Part shown: positions 32,497-40,882 of the stretch, piece after piece | Numbering within the stretch: the stretch's first letter is position 1 | Layout of the letters: each line of letters starts with the position of its first letter | Origin: CAZSAT01 sp964604675 | GTDB lineage: Bacteria > Myxococcota_A > UBA796 > CAJQPC01 | Assembly: GCA_964604675.1 (NCBI GenBank) | Contig: CAZSAT010000054.1 | Coordinates: 1-45,746 of the forward strand | Direction of reading: 5' to 3' | DNA length: 45,746 nt | Notes under the pieces: model-generated | Database searches by the model: none | Seen by the model: the letters and a program-made list of their open reading frames with translations, nothing else | Told to the model about the DNA's origin: nothing | Position numbers and translations under genes: made by a program

Positions 32497-33852
32497 CTAC
32501 TCCAACCCGCCCCTCACCACGTACGCCGCCCCTGCGTAGTCGCTCCACCCATACGCCCCGAGCACCACGTCCGGACACCCGTCCCCCGAGGCATCGGCGC
32601 TCACCACCAGGGGGTAGCCCACCAGCTCCACGCTGCCGCCACCCCCGATCACCGCGTCGGCGTCGCCCGCTTCGACCACGCCCTCCACGCCGCCGTAGAA
32701 CACGTAGGCCTCGCCCTGGTGGTCGCCATCGCCGTTGAAGGCACCACAGACCACGTCGGCGCGGCCATCCACGTCCAGGTCGCCGCCCGCCAGGCCCGAG
32801 CCGCCATGGGCCGCAGCGCCGCCCTTGATCCGCCCCAGCGCGTCGAGCACCGACACGCTGGCGGTCACCGGTCCAGCCATCACGAAGCAGTCGCTGGTGC
32901 TCCCCACCCCCAGCTCGGCGTGACCGTCACCATCGGTGTCGCCCAGCGCGGCGATGGTCGTGCCCACCCCTCCCACGTTCCCGTCGCTCTCGATGGCGAT
33001 CGCGTCGCTCAGGTCCCCGCCGCTGGCGTCGGCCACCCAGACCCGCCCCAGGCCCCCGAAGTCGTCGGAAGCCACCAGCAGCTCCTCGAAGCCGTCGCCG
33101 TTGGTGTCCCCCGCCGAGCTCACCGCCGAGATCACGGACGTGCCCGATCCCCACACCACGGCCGCGTCCGCGGTCGAGCCCGCACCCGTCATCTCCACCA
33201 CCGCGGCGCCGCCCAGCGTGGCGCGGTCCCCCACATACAGGGCGTGCCGCCCGTCGCCGTCGAGGTCCAGCACGGCCAGCACCTCGCCCAGCGCGCTCTG
33301 CGCACTCCCCACCACCTCGCCCACCTCGTCCGGCGCGTCCATCGACACGAACAACACGGCGCCGCCGCCGCCGCCCTCGGTGCCCGAAGCACCCGACACC
33401 AGCTCCGCGACCCCGTCGCCGTCCAGGTCACCGCCGCCCAGCGAGGAGCCCAGCTCCGCCTTGGGGTCCGGGCCGACCAGCGTCAGCAAGGAGGCCTCGA
33501 CCGACTGCTCACCCGCCACAACGGAGATCACGTAGGCGGCCCCGCGCTGCGCATCGACCTTCCGGGCTCCCACGAGCACCTCGTCCACGCCGTCCCCGTC
33601 GAGGTCGGCCACGTCCACGTCCTGGCCCGCTCGGCCGCCGTCCTCCGCTCCCCGGATCTGCGCCCACGCGTCGGCCACGTCCACGCTTCCCGACAGCCGC
33701 GCCGAGCCGTCCGCGTCGCAGTCCGCCTCGGCTTCGCCCCCGTCCCCGCCATCACCGCCATCGCCGCCCCCGCTGTCCGACGCTGCCGTGTCCACCGGAG
33801 CGGTGTCCGGGCCCGGGCCCGTGCACGCGAGGATCACCAGGAGGAGCTGCAT
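32497..33852 (-). CDS. FG-GAP repeat lipoprotein, tandem copy B
   Basis: A 451-residue paralogue of copy A placed 42 bases upstream of it in the same direction, clearly a tandem duplication. The signal is MQLLLVILAC (Cys at 10). The linker is shorter (one GGD run), while the propeller repeats the same blades (DVADLDGDGVDEVLVGA, SLGGGDLDGDGVAELVSGA, ALGDTDGDGHAELGVG and VVSADASGDGCPDVVLGAYG). Differences gather between the DxDxDG calcium loops, as expected if the ligand-binding faces have diverged while the scaffold is kept. Divergent from the lipase gene at 33902. Confidence 0.85.
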   Translation of the reverse strand: MQLLLVILACTGPGPDTAPVDTAASDSGGGDGGDGGDGGEAEADCDADGSARLSGSVDVADAWAQIRGAEDGGRAGQDVDVADLDGDGVDEVLVGARKVDAQRGAAYVISVVAGEQSVEASLLTLVGPDPKAELGSSLGGGDLDGDGVAELVSGASGTEGGGGGAVLFVSMDAPDEVGEVVGSAQSALGEVLAVLDLDGDGRHALYVGDRATLGGAAVVEMTGAGSTADAAVVWGSGTSVISAVSSAGDTNGDGFEELLVASDDFGGLGRVWVADASGGDLSDAIAIESDGNVGGVGTTIAALGDTDGDGHAELGVGSTSDCFVMAGPVTASVSVLDALGRIKGGAAAHGGSGLAGGDLDVDGRADVVCGAFNGDGDHQGEAYVFYGGVEGVVEAGDADAVIGGGGSVELVGYPLVVSADASGDGCPDVVLGAYGWSDYAGAAYVVRGGLE

Positions 33853-33881
33853 CCCGACACCCTACTCCCCCGAGCTATACA

Positions 33882-33897
33882 GCCTCCTTCCGGAGGC
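33882..33897 (+). promoter_or_regulatory. Stem-loop that hides the ribosome site of the lipase gene
   Basis: GCCTCC (33882-33887), loop TTCC, GGAGGC (33892-33897): a perfect 6-base stem in which the GGAGG ribosome site, six bases before the ATG at 33902, pairs with CCTCC. This could lower translation until melted by temperature, a protein or the ribosome. Confidence 0.45.
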
Positions 33898-33901
33898 GAG
33901 C

Positions 33902-35833
33902 ATGCTCTTCATCCTGGCCCTGTCCTGCAAGGACGGCGGCACCACCGACACGGCGTCGTCAGAGACCGACCCGACCTGCGACACGCTCGACGAGAGCCTG
34001 TGCGCCCTGCCCTTCCCGTCGAGCTTCTACCTCGCCGCCGCCGACACCGAGTCGGGCTTCCAGGTCGCCTTGCAGGAGACCAGCCTGCCGGAGAACCGGG
34101 ACGGCGTGCAGATCAAGCCCACCTGGTTCAACGAGAAGGACGGCTTCTCCACGATGACGCCCATGCTGGCGTACTTCGAGGACGTCAGCCTCGATGGCGT
34201 GGTGCGCTCCACCGACATCGGCGACAGCCTGCTCGACGACAGCCTCTCCGTGCTGATCAACGTCGACACCGGCGAGCGCGTGCCGCACTGGGTCGAGCTC
34301 GACGACACGGGCGAGGTCGGCGAGCAGCTCCTGGTCATCCGCCCGGCCATCCCCATGGACCACGCCGCCCGCCACGTGGTCGCCCTCCGTGGCCTCACCA
34401 CCACGTCGGGGAGCGCGCTGGCCCCCTCCGCGGCCATGCAGGATCTCATCGACGGCGCCTCGTCGGTCGACACGCCCACCGGCCCCCGGCAGGCGCACTA
34501 CGACGACCTGGTCTTCCCGGTGCTCGGCAGCGCCGGCTGGGAGCGCGACGAGGTGCTGCTCGCCTGGGACTTCGTCACGGTCAGCCGCACCTCCAGCCTC
34601 TCCCGCATGGAGTGGATCCGGGACGACGTGCACGACTGGGGCGAAGAGAACGGCTGGACCTACACCATCGACTCGGTCGAGGGCGGTGACTGCACCGTCG
34701 AAGGCGAGACCAACGGTCGGGCCATCGAAGGCACCTTCACCGCACCGCTCTACACCGACTACGACGACGCACCCACCTTCCTCACCCGCGACGAAGACGG
34801 CATGCCGTACCGGAACGGCACCACCGAGGTGGAGTTCAAGATCCAGCTCGGCTGCCAGCTGCTCGACGACCCGAAGCCCAGCTACTTCCTGCAGTACGGA
34901 CACGGCCTGCTCGGGAAGCACGACGAGGTCGGCTACGGCTGGAGCCGGGAGTTCCTCGACAACGTGGGCTTCGTGGGCGGCGCGGTGTCCTGGACCGGCA
35001 TGAAGGACGAGGACGAAGGCCCCATCACGCTGATGGTGGTCAACGACCCCAGCGACTTCGCGATGATCCCCGAGCGCAGCCACCAGGGCTTCGCCGAGCA
35101 GATCGGCTTCCTGGACTTCGTGCGCAGCACCCTGGTGAACGACCCGGAGCTCATCGTCGACGGCGTGCACCTCATCGACACCGAGCAGTTCGGCTACTAC
35201 GGCAACTCCCAGGGTGGCATCCTCGGCGCCGCCTACCTGGGCCTGTCCGACCAGCTCGAGCGCGGCGTGCTGGGCGTTCCCGGCGGACCCTACGCGCTGC
35301 TCCTCACCCGGTCCGCGGACTTCGACCCCTTCTTCCTGCTCTTCAAGGAGAAGTTCCCCGACGACCGCGACATCATGCTGCTCATCGCCGCCTTCCAGAC
35401 CGTCTGGGATCCGGGCGAGGGCGCAGGCTGGATGCACAACATGAACGCCGCGCCGAACGGCACCCCCGCCAAGGATGTGCTCCTGCACGCCGCGATCGGC
35501 GACGCCCAGGTCACCACCCTCGGCGCCCAGATCATGGCCCGCGCCTACGGGGCCACCACCGTCGCCCCGCAGACCCGCGAGGTCTGGGGGATCGAGGAGC
35601 GTGAGCCCGGCTACTCCGGCAGCGCGTTGGTCGAGTGGCTCTACCCGGATGGCGCCGAGGAGCCGCTCGAGGCCGTCCCCCCCGACGAGGAGGCCGACAC
35701 CCACGAGTGCCCGCGGCGGGAGAACGCCGCCCACCAGCAGATCCACGACTTCCTCGTGGACGGGGTCGTGAACCAGTACTGCGAAGGCGAGTCCTGCGGG
35801 AGCGGCACGCGATCCGAGGTAGGCTGCGACTAG
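33902..35833 (+). CDS. Alpha/beta-hydrolase lipoprotein (extracellular lipase-like)
   Basis: A 643-residue predicted surface-anchored hydrolase. The ATG at 33902 has GGAGG upstream and gives the signal MLFILALSC (Cys at 9), then an Asp/Thr linker with a CDTLDESLCALPFPSSFY start typical of the bacterial lipase N-terminal family (VolA/Pla-1-like). An oxyanion-type HG lies in YFLQYGHGLLGKHDE. The nucleophile elbow is YGNSQGG with Ser436. A GDAQV element that may supply the acid and a C-terminal HQQIHDFLVDG that may supply the His follow. Related proteins release fatty acids from lipids such as lysophosphatidylcholine; the substrate here is untested. An upstream GTG in the same frame overlaps the divergent gene and is not used. 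Confidence 0.83.
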   Translation: MLFILALSCKDGGTTDTASSETDPTCDTLDESLCALPFPSSFYLAAADTESGFQVALQETSLPENRDGVQIKPTWFNEKDGFSTMTPMLAYFEDVSLDGVVRSTDIGDSLLDDSLSVLINVDTGERVPHWVELDDTGEVGEQLLVIRPAIPMDHAARHVVALRGLTTTSGSALAPSAAMQDLIDGASSVDTPTGPRQAHYDDLVFPVLGSAGWERDEVLLAWDFVTVSRTSSLSRMEWIRDDVHDWGEENGWTYTIDSVEGGDCTVEGETNGRAIEGTFTAPLYTDYDDAPTFLTRDEDGMPYRNGTTEVEFKIQLGCQLLDDPKPSYFLQYGHGLLGKHDEVGYGWSREFLDNVGFVGGAVSWTGMKDEDEGPITLMVVNDPSDFAMIPERSHQGFAEQIGFLDFVRSTLVNDPELIVDGVHLIDTEQFGYYGNSQGGILGAAYLGLSDQLERGVLGVPGGPYALLLTRSADFDPFFLLFKEKFPDDRDIMLLIAAFQTVWDPGEGAGWMHNMNAAPNGTPAKDVLLHAAIGDAQVTTLGAQIMARAYGATTVAPQTREVWGIEEREPGYSGSALVEWLYPDGAEEPLEAVPPDEEADTHECPRRENAAHQQIHDFLVDGVVNQYCEGESCGSGTRSEVGCD

Positions 35834-35891
35834 GGATCGGGGTCGTCCAGCCTCCTGACAGCACTGCCCCCTCGCTGATAGGCTCGTCCTC

Positions 35892-36566
35892 GTGCCCGAT
35901 CCCGCTACCCGTCCCTTCCAGCAACGCCTGCGTGATCTGACCGACCCCACGTCGATCGATCGCCACCTGCGCGAGATCGTCGCCCGAGGCGCACGCGTGG
36001 CCGTGTTCGCGGGCGCCCTGGAGGTCGAAGGCGCCATCGAGCCCACCCGGGACGCGCTCTTGCACTTCACGCCCGACGAGCAGCAGCCGCCTCCCGGCGG
36101 TCCGGTGCGCGTGCAGTACCGCGGCATGGGCGCTGCCTTCTGCTTCTACACGGCCGCGCACGCCCTCGACGGCGGCCGCTGGCTGCTCGACCCTCCGCAA
36201 CTGGTCCAGGTGCTCGAGTCCCGCAACGCGCCCCGGCTCTCGGTCGCTGACGGGCGCCTGGAGCTCGCGCGAGCGGAGTCCGACGATCGGCAGGAGGTCC
36301 GCCTCTACGACCTCAGCCGCACGGGGTTCGCGGTCGACTACAACCTCGCGAAGCTCCTGCTCGGCCAGAGCCAGTGGGTGCGCGGCTGGCTCGAGCTCGA
36401 TGGCCGCACCTTCGGCCCGCTCACCGCCGTCGTCCGCCACACCCGGCCGCTCGCCACCGAGCCCGGGATGTGGCGCGCAGGCCTCCGCTTCTCCAGCGTC
36501 GATGCCGGCACGCGCAAGGCCATGCAGGCCCTGCTGGCTGTCCTGCGCGACCGTTTCCGGGGCTGA
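35892..36566 (+). CDS. PilZ-domain protein (c-di-GMP effector)
   Basis: A 224-residue cytoplasmic protein with a YcgR-N-like first half and a C-terminal PilZ domain. Both c-di-GMP contacts are present: RxxxR as R111-NAP-R115 and (D/N)xSxxG as D140-L-S142-R-T-G145. The spacing of about 25 residues is usual. The GTG at 35892 lacks a strong ribosome site. In pilus- and gliding-type bacteria such proteins tie c-di-GMP to motility or adhesion, and a link to the Tad pilus or surface lipoproteins of this region is possible but not shown. A small hairpin (36582-36595) follows the gene. Confidence 0.85.
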   Translation: MPDPATRPFQQRLRDLTDPTSIDRHLREIVARGARVAVFAGALEVEGAIEPTRDALLHFTPDEQQPPPGGPVRVQYRGMGAAFCFYTAAHALDGGRWLLDPPQLVQVLESRNAPRLSVADGRLELARAESDDRQEVRLYDLSRTGFAVDYNLAKLLLGQSQWVRGWLELDGRTFGPLTAVVRHTRPLATEPGMWRAGLRFSSVDAGTRKAMQALLAVLRDRFRG

Positions 36567-36581
36567 TCGGGAAGAGCTGCC

Positions 36582-36595
36582 CGGGGTCGGCCCCG
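36582..36595 (+). terminator. Hairpin after the PilZ gene
   Basis: CGGGG (36582-36586), loop TCGG, CCCCG (36591-36595), 16 bases after the PilZ stop and before the oxidase operon. Followed by a short T-poor stretch; termination is inferred from position only. Confidence 0.4.
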
Positions 36596-36600
36596 TCGGG

Positions 36601-36629
36601 TTGCCTCCAGGGGACGCAGACGGTAGAAC
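36601..36629 (+). promoter_or_regulatory. Possible promoter of the oxidase operon
   Basis: TTGCCT (36601-36606) and TAGAAC (36624-36629), each matching the sigma-70 consensus at four of six positions, with a 17-base spacer. The predicted start near 36636 leaves about 27 bases before the cytochrome c gene. It is the only gap of useful size before this operon. Confidence 0.35.
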
Positions 36630-36662
36630 GGCGGACCCAACTCGCGCCCACAGGACGGCCGC

Positions 36663-37298
36663 ATGCCCCACCGCCAGGCTCCGCCGGCACTGGCCCTCGC
36701 CCTGCTCACCGGCCTGCTGGTCGGTTGTCAGGGTCCAACCGAGGGTCTCGCGTACGGCGAGGAGCTCTACGAGACCTGCGCCCAGTGCCACATGGCCGAC
36801 GGCCACGGCAACGACACCATCACCACGCCCGCCATCGCCGGGCTGCCGCAGTGGTACGTCGAAGCGCAGCTGCACAACTTCCGCGACGGCGTGCGCGGCA
36901 CCCACCCCGAAGATCTCGCCGGCATGCGCATGCGCCCCATGGCCATGAGCCTGCAGAACGACACGCAGCTCCAGGCGGTGGCCGAGTACGTGAGCAGCCT
37001 CCCCGCCGCCCCGGCCGGCGTGGCCACGCTCGGTGGCGACCCGACCAAGGGCCAGACCTACTACGCGGTCTGCCTGGCCTGCCACGGTGCCGACGGCTCC
37101 GGCAACGAAGCCCTCAAGGCTCCGGCCATCGCCGGCAGCGAAGACTGGTACGTGGTGGAGCAGCTCGAGAAGTTCCGGTCCGGTGCCCGCGGCGCGGACC
37201 CGCGCGATGCCCAGGGCGCCCAGATGCGTCCGATGGCGATGACGCTGCCCGACGAGCAGGCGATGAAGGATGTCGCCGCCTACATCCAGAGCCTCTAG
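36663..37298 (+). CDS. Di-heme cytochrome c (c4-like) lipoprotein
   Basis: A 211-residue electron carrier with two class-I cytochrome c domains. Heme sites are C39-A-Q-C42-H43 and C137-L-A-C140-H141, with axial Met candidates in the MRPMAM segments of each domain. A lipobox (LLVGC, Cys22) anchors it to a membrane. AGGA lies eight bases before the ATG. It opens the oxidase operon. Since subunit II here has no fused heme c domain, this protein is the likely electron donor to the CuA site. The two domains repeat the same sequence pattern, so it arose by internal duplication. Confidence 0.93.
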   Translation: MPHRQAPPALALALLTGLLVGCQGPTEGLAYGEELYETCAQCHMADGHGNDTITTPAIAGLPQWYVEAQLHNFRDGVRGTHPEDLAGMRMRPMAMSLQNDTQLQAVAEYVSSLPAAPAGVATLGGDPTKGQTYYAVCLACHGADGSGNEALKAPAIAGSEDWYVVEQLEKFRSGARGADPRDAQGAQMRPMAMTLPDEQAMKDVAAYIQSL

Positions 37299-37307
37299 GA
37301 GCGTCCC

Positions 37308-37421
37308 ATGGGTACCCCCTCCTCCGACGACCACTGGCTGCCGCTCACGCAGAAGTGGTTCTACGGCACGATGATCAGCGCCGTGCTCTTCATCGGCTCC
37401 GTCATCCTCTTCGTGCTCTGA
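37308..37421 (+). CDS. 37-residue single-span membrane peptide in the oxidase operon
   Basis: A short gene between cytochrome c and subunit II: ATG at 37308 with AGGAG six bases upstream, 37 codons, TGA at 37419-37421. The N-terminal half is polar (MGTPSSDDHWLPLTQKWFYG) and the second half forms one transmembrane helix (TMISAVLFIGSVILFVL). The subunit II start follows after 10 bases. Small one-span subunits are common in respiratory oxidases (CcoQ/CcoH-type or CydX-like), but I do not recognise this one. The strong ribosome site and tight spacing make it a real gene. Confidence 0.8.
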   Translation: MGTPSSDDHWLPLTQKWFYGTMISAVLFIGSVILFVL

Positions 37422-37431
37422 GGAACGAGAC

Positions 37432-38124
37432 GTGATCCACGCCTTCATCCCCCAGGCCAGCACCTTCGCCGGCGACATCGACTTCGTCATCGATCTCATC
37501 TTCTGGCTGGTGCTGCCCTTCTTCCTGCTCTCCGAGTTCTGCATCTTCTGGTTCGTGGCGAAGTTCCGCCACAAGGAAGGCGGCAAGGCGCAGTACATCA
37601 CCGGTGAGAAGGCGCACGAGACCAAGTGGGTCACCTGGCCGCACTTCCTCATCCTGGCCTTCGACGTGCTGATCATCTACTTCGCCGTGGGTGTCTGGTA
37701 CGACGTGAAGCAGCAGCTGCCCGAAGCCGACCGCACCGTGCGGGTCATCGGGCAGCAGTGGGCCTGGACCTTCGTGCACCCCGGACCCGACGGCGAGCTC
37801 GACACCCCCGACGACATCGAGCTCAACGACGAGCTGCACCTCGAAGACGGCGTGACCTACCACTACCAGCTGCAGTCCCGCGACGTGCTGCACAGCTTCA
37901 GCATCCCGGCCTTCCGGTTGAAGCAGGACGCGGTCCCCGGCCGCACCATCACCGGGTGGTTCACGCCCAACCGGGTCGGCGAGTACGACTTCCAGTGCGC
38001 CGAGATGTGCGGCGTCGGACACGGCCTCATGGTCGCCCGCACCTACGTGCACAGCCCCGAGGACTACAAGGTCTGGCTGGCTGAGCACGGCGGCGTGGCC
38101 TCCCTCTCCCCCACCGCGAACTGA
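37432..38124 (+). CDS. coxB: Cytochrome c oxidase subunit II (CuA)
   Basis: A 230-residue subunit with two N-terminal membrane helices (about 18-43 and 70-90) and a cupredoxin domain. The CuA ligands are all present: H154 (in DVLHSFSIP), C189, E191, C193, H197 and M200 (CAEMCGVGHGLM). The aromatic electron-entry patch is GQQWAWTF. There is no fused heme c. A GTG start at 37432 with AGGA upstream. It receives electrons from the di-heme cytochrome and passes them to heme a in subunit I. Confidence 0.96.
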   Translation: MIHAFIPQASTFAGDIDFVIDLIFWLVLPFFLLSEFCIFWFVAKFRHKEGGKAQYITGEKAHETKWVTWPHFLILAFDVLIIYFAVGVWYDVKQQLPEADRTVRVIGQQWAWTFVHPGPDGELDTPDDIELNDELHLEDGVTYHYQLQSRDVLHSFSIPAFRLKQDAVPGRTITGWFTPNRVGEYDFQCAEMCGVGHGLMVARTYVHSPEDYKVWLAEHGGVASLSPTAN

Positions 38125-38135
38125 GCGAGGCACCG

Positions 38136-39845
38136 ATGGCTGACGCCGCTCACGCGCACGAGCACCACGACGACCACCACCACGGCCCCACCTTTGCCGA
38201 GAAGTGGTTGTTCCAGTCCACCGATCACAAGATGATCGGCATGCAGTACATGTTCATCGGCATGGCCATGGCTGCGATCGGTGGGTACTTCGCCTACGCC
38301 TTCCGCATGCAGCTGGCCTTCCCCGGCATGCACGTCCCGGGCTTCGGCGTGGTCGGGCCGAACGAGTACAACGCGCTCGTCACCAACCACGGCACCATCA
38401 TGATCTTCTGGGTCGCGATGCCCGTGCTCATCGCGGCGATGGGGAACTTCCTCATCCCGCTGATGATCGGCGCCGACGACATGGTGTTCCCGAGGCTGAA
38501 CCGGCTCTCGGTGCAGATCTTCTTCGTGTCCGCGTTGGTGCTCATCGCGAGCTTCTTCGTGCAGGGCGGCGGCTTCGGCGGCGCGTGGACAGCGTACCCA
38601 CCGCTCTCGTCCACCCCGGAGTACAGCCTCACACCCATGGGGGCCACGCTCTGGGTCGTGGCGGTCGCGCTCGAGTTCGCGGCCTTCCTGATGGGCGGCA
38701 TCAACTTCATCACCACCACGATGAACAGCCGTGCCCCCGGCATGAAGTGGTTCGACATCCCCGTGGTCGTGTGGATGATCGTCATCGCGAGCATCCTCTT
38801 CATGGCGTCGGTCGGACCGCTCATCGCCGGCGCGGTGATGCTGGCCTTCGACCAGGCCATCGGCACCAACTTCTTCGATCCCAACCAGGGCGGCGACCCG
38901 GTGCTCTGGCAGCACCTGTTCTGGTTCTTCGGGCACCCCGAGGTCTACGTCGTCCTGCTGCCGGCGTTGGGCATCGTGGCCGAGATCATCACGGTGTTCT
39001 CGCGCAAGAAGCTCTTCGGCTACAAGACCGTGCTCTACACGGCCTTCGGCACCGGCATCTTGAGCTTCTTCGTCTGGGCCCACCACCAGTTCATCTCGGG
39101 CATCGACCCGCGGATGGCCAACCTCTTCACGATCACCACGCTGCTCATCAGCATCCCGATCGCCGAGATGTTGTTCGTCTACATCGCCACCCTCTACGGC
39201 GGCCAGATCCGGCTCACCACGCCCATGCTCTGGGGCCTCGCGTTCATCGTCGAGTTCCTCATCGGCGGGGTCACCGGCATCTTCCTCGGCGCGAGCGGCG
39301 CCGACATCTACTTCCACGACACGTACTTCGTGCTCGCCCACTTCCACTACACCTTCTTCCCGATCGCCATCATCGGGGTGTACGCGGGCATCACCCACTG
39401 GTTCCCGAAGATGTTCGGGCGGATGATGAGCGAGCGGCTGGGCAAGATCCACTTCTGGGGAACGGTCATTCCGTTCAACCTGATCTTCATCCCGCTCTTC
39501 GTGCTCGGCGCAGCGGGACAGCACCGCCGCATCTACAGCTACGAGCACTTCCCCGACCTGGCCACGCCGGACCTGCAGCAGCTGCGGGTCATCGCCACCC
39601 TGGCGCTGGTCACGATGCTCACCTTCCAGGTCATCTTCCTCTGGAACTTCTTCTGGAGCATGTTCAAGGGCGAGAAGGCCCCGAAGAACCCCTGGCGCGC
39701 CTCCACGCTGGAGTGGACCACCCCGTCGCCTCCGGGTCACGGCAACTGGCCGCCCGACGAGATGCCCTCGGTGTACCGGGGCCCCTACGAATACAGCCAC
39801 CCCGACTGCGACGACGACTTCTGGCCGCAAGACCAGCCGGCGTAA
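38136..39845 (+). CDS. coxA: Cytochrome c oxidase subunit I lacking the K-channel lysine
   Basis: A 569-residue heme-copper oxidase core. Ligands: H85 and H404 (heme a), H402 (heme a3), H267, H316 and H317 (CuB), with Y271 of the HPEVY cross-link. D-channel residues N104, D115, N122 and E269 are intact. In a gapless alignment with the canonical IPTGxK segment the sequence is IPIAEM (340-345): the K-channel Thr is Ile342 and the Lys is Met345, with a new Glu344 beside it. The N-terminus is His-rich (MADAAHAHEHHDDHHHGP), and the C-terminal soluble tail has VYRGPYEYSHPD. It pumps protons and reduces oxygen; the route of the K-channel protons must differ. Confidence 0.96.
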   Translation: MADAAHAHEHHDDHHHGPTFAEKWLFQSTDHKMIGMQYMFIGMAMAAIGGYFAYAFRMQLAFPGMHVPGFGVVGPNEYNALVTNHGTIMIFWVAMPVLIAAMGNFLIPLMIGADDMVFPRLNRLSVQIFFVSALVLIASFFVQGGGFGGAWTAYPPLSSTPEYSLTPMGATLWVVAVALEFAAFLMGGINFITTTMNSRAPGMKWFDIPVVVWMIVIASILFMASVGPLIAGAVMLAFDQAIGTNFFDPNQGGDPVLWQHLFWFFGHPEVYVVLLPALGIVAEIITVFSRKKLFGYKTVLYTAFGTGILSFFVWAHHQFISGIDPRMANLFTITTLLISIPIAEMLFVYIATLYGGQIRLTTPMLWGLAFIVEFLIGGVTGIFLGASGADIYFHDTYFVLAHFHYTFFPIAIIGVYAGITHWFPKMFGRMMSERLGKIHFWGTVIPFNLIFIPLFVLGAAGQHRRIYSYEHFPDLATPDLQQLRVIATLALVTMLTFQVIFLWNFFWSMFKGEKAPKNPWRASTLEWTTPSPPGHGNWPPDEMPSVYRGPYEYSHPDCDDDFWPQDQPA

Positions 39846-39860
39846 GGGAGAGACACGACC

Positions 39861-40439
39861 ATGGCCATGGCCAAGCCGATCGCAACCACTCGCAGCGCTG
39901 CCGGGATGTCCACCGGCAAGCTCGCCGTGTGGTGGCTCATCGCCTCCGAGATCGTCATCTTCGGTGGCGTGCTCGCGGGGTACATCATGCACCGCCTCGG
40001 GCACCCCGACTGGGCGTACCAGGCGGTCCACACCAACACCATGGCGGGCGCCACGAACACCTTCGTGCTGCTCACCTCCAGCCTCTTCGCCGTGCTCGCG
40101 CACAACGCCGCGGAGATGGGCGACGGCAAGAAGGCCGCGAAGTTCCTCTACCTCACGGTCGGTGGGGCGGTGATGTTCCTCATCATCAAGAGCTTCGAGT
40201 GGACCTACGAGATCAGCCACGGCTACACGATCACGGCGTCCACCTTCTGGGCCTTCTACTACACGGCCGCCGGCATCCACGCGATGCACGTCATCGTCGG
40301 CGCGCTGATCATGATCTGGGTCGCTGGCATGGCCAAGCGCAACGTCGAGCTGCAGAGGGTCGAGCTGATCGGCATCTACTGGCACTTCGTCGACCTGGTC
40401 TGGATCTTCCTCTTCCCGCTGCTCTACATCGCCAAGTAG
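39861..40439 (+). CDS. coxC: Cytochrome c oxidase subunit III (first copy)
   Basis: A 192-residue integral membrane subunit with five helices, the short five-helix type of bacterial oxidases. Characteristic elements are WWLIASEIVIFGG, IKSFEWTYEISHG (the conserved Glu-Trp-x-Glu-type segment) and the final YWHFVDLVWIFLFPLLY. It stabilises subunit I and feeds the D channel. It starts 15 bases after subunit I, with an AGGGAG-like ribosome site. Confidence 0.94.
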   Translation: MAMAKPIATTRSAAGMSTGKLAVWWLIASEIVIFGGVLAGYIMHRLGHPDWAYQAVHTNTMAGATNTFVLLTSSLFAVLAHNAAEMGDGKKAAKFLYLTVGGAVMFLIIKSFEWTYEISHGYTITASTFWAFYYTAAGIHAMHVIVGALIMIWVAGMAKRNVELQRVELIGIYWHFVDLVWIFLFPLLYIAK

Positions 40440-40448
40440 GACCACCTG

Positions 40449-40865
40449 ATGGCTGACGCTGCTGCGCACGCTCACGGCGAGCACCACGACCACACCAAGC
40501 ACTACGTGAAGATCTGGGCGATCCTCCTGGTGCTGCTCGTGATCTCCATCCTCGGTCCCGAGCTCGGGAACCAGGCGATCACGCTCTTCACCGCCTTCGG
40601 CATCGCCGTCGTGAAGGCCGGCATGGTCGTGTACTACTTCATGCACGCCGGCGACGAGCCGAAGTACGTGCACTACTTCATCACGACCGCGCTCGCGTTC
40701 ATGTTCCTCTTCTTCTTCGCGGTCGCGCCCGACGTCATGCGCCACGAGGGCACGAACTGGCGCAACGACGCGGCCAAGGAGTTCATCGCCAGCGAGATGG
40801 CGAAGCACGAGGGCGAGCACACCGGCCACGACAAGGGCACGTCGAGCGGCGGCGCCCACCACTGA
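40449..40865 (+). CDS. coxD: Cytochrome c oxidase subunit IV (CyoD/COX4_pro type) with His-rich ends
   Basis: A 138-residue subunit with three transmembrane helices: about 22-40, 46-68 (containing AVVKAGMVVYYFMHAG) and 77-95. Both termini are His-rich: MADAAAHAHGEHHDHTKH at the start and HEGEHTGHDKGTSSGGAHH at the end. The N-terminal leader closely resembles that of subunit I three genes upstream, which suggests a shared metal-binding or assembly role. It lies nine bases after subunit III. Confidence 0.92.
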   Translation: MADAAAHAHGEHHDHTKHYVKIWAILLVLLVISILGPELGNQAITLFTAFGIAVVKAGMVVYYFMHAGDEPKYVHYFITTALAFMFLFFFAVAPDVMRHEGTNWRNDAAKEFIASEMAKHEGEHTGHDKGTSSGGAHH

Positions 40866-40882
40866 GCGAGCCCCGCGAGCCC

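Noticed and set aside
29839..34689. A 1616-codon plus-strand open frame
   Set aside because: It runs antisense to phoB, ychF and both FG-GAP genes; its translation is His/Arg/Val-rich low complexity without motifs, a GC-driven shadow.
38064..40862. A 932-codon minus-strand open frame across the oxidase genes
   Set aside because: Antisense shadow of subunits I, III and IV; no domain and skewed composition.
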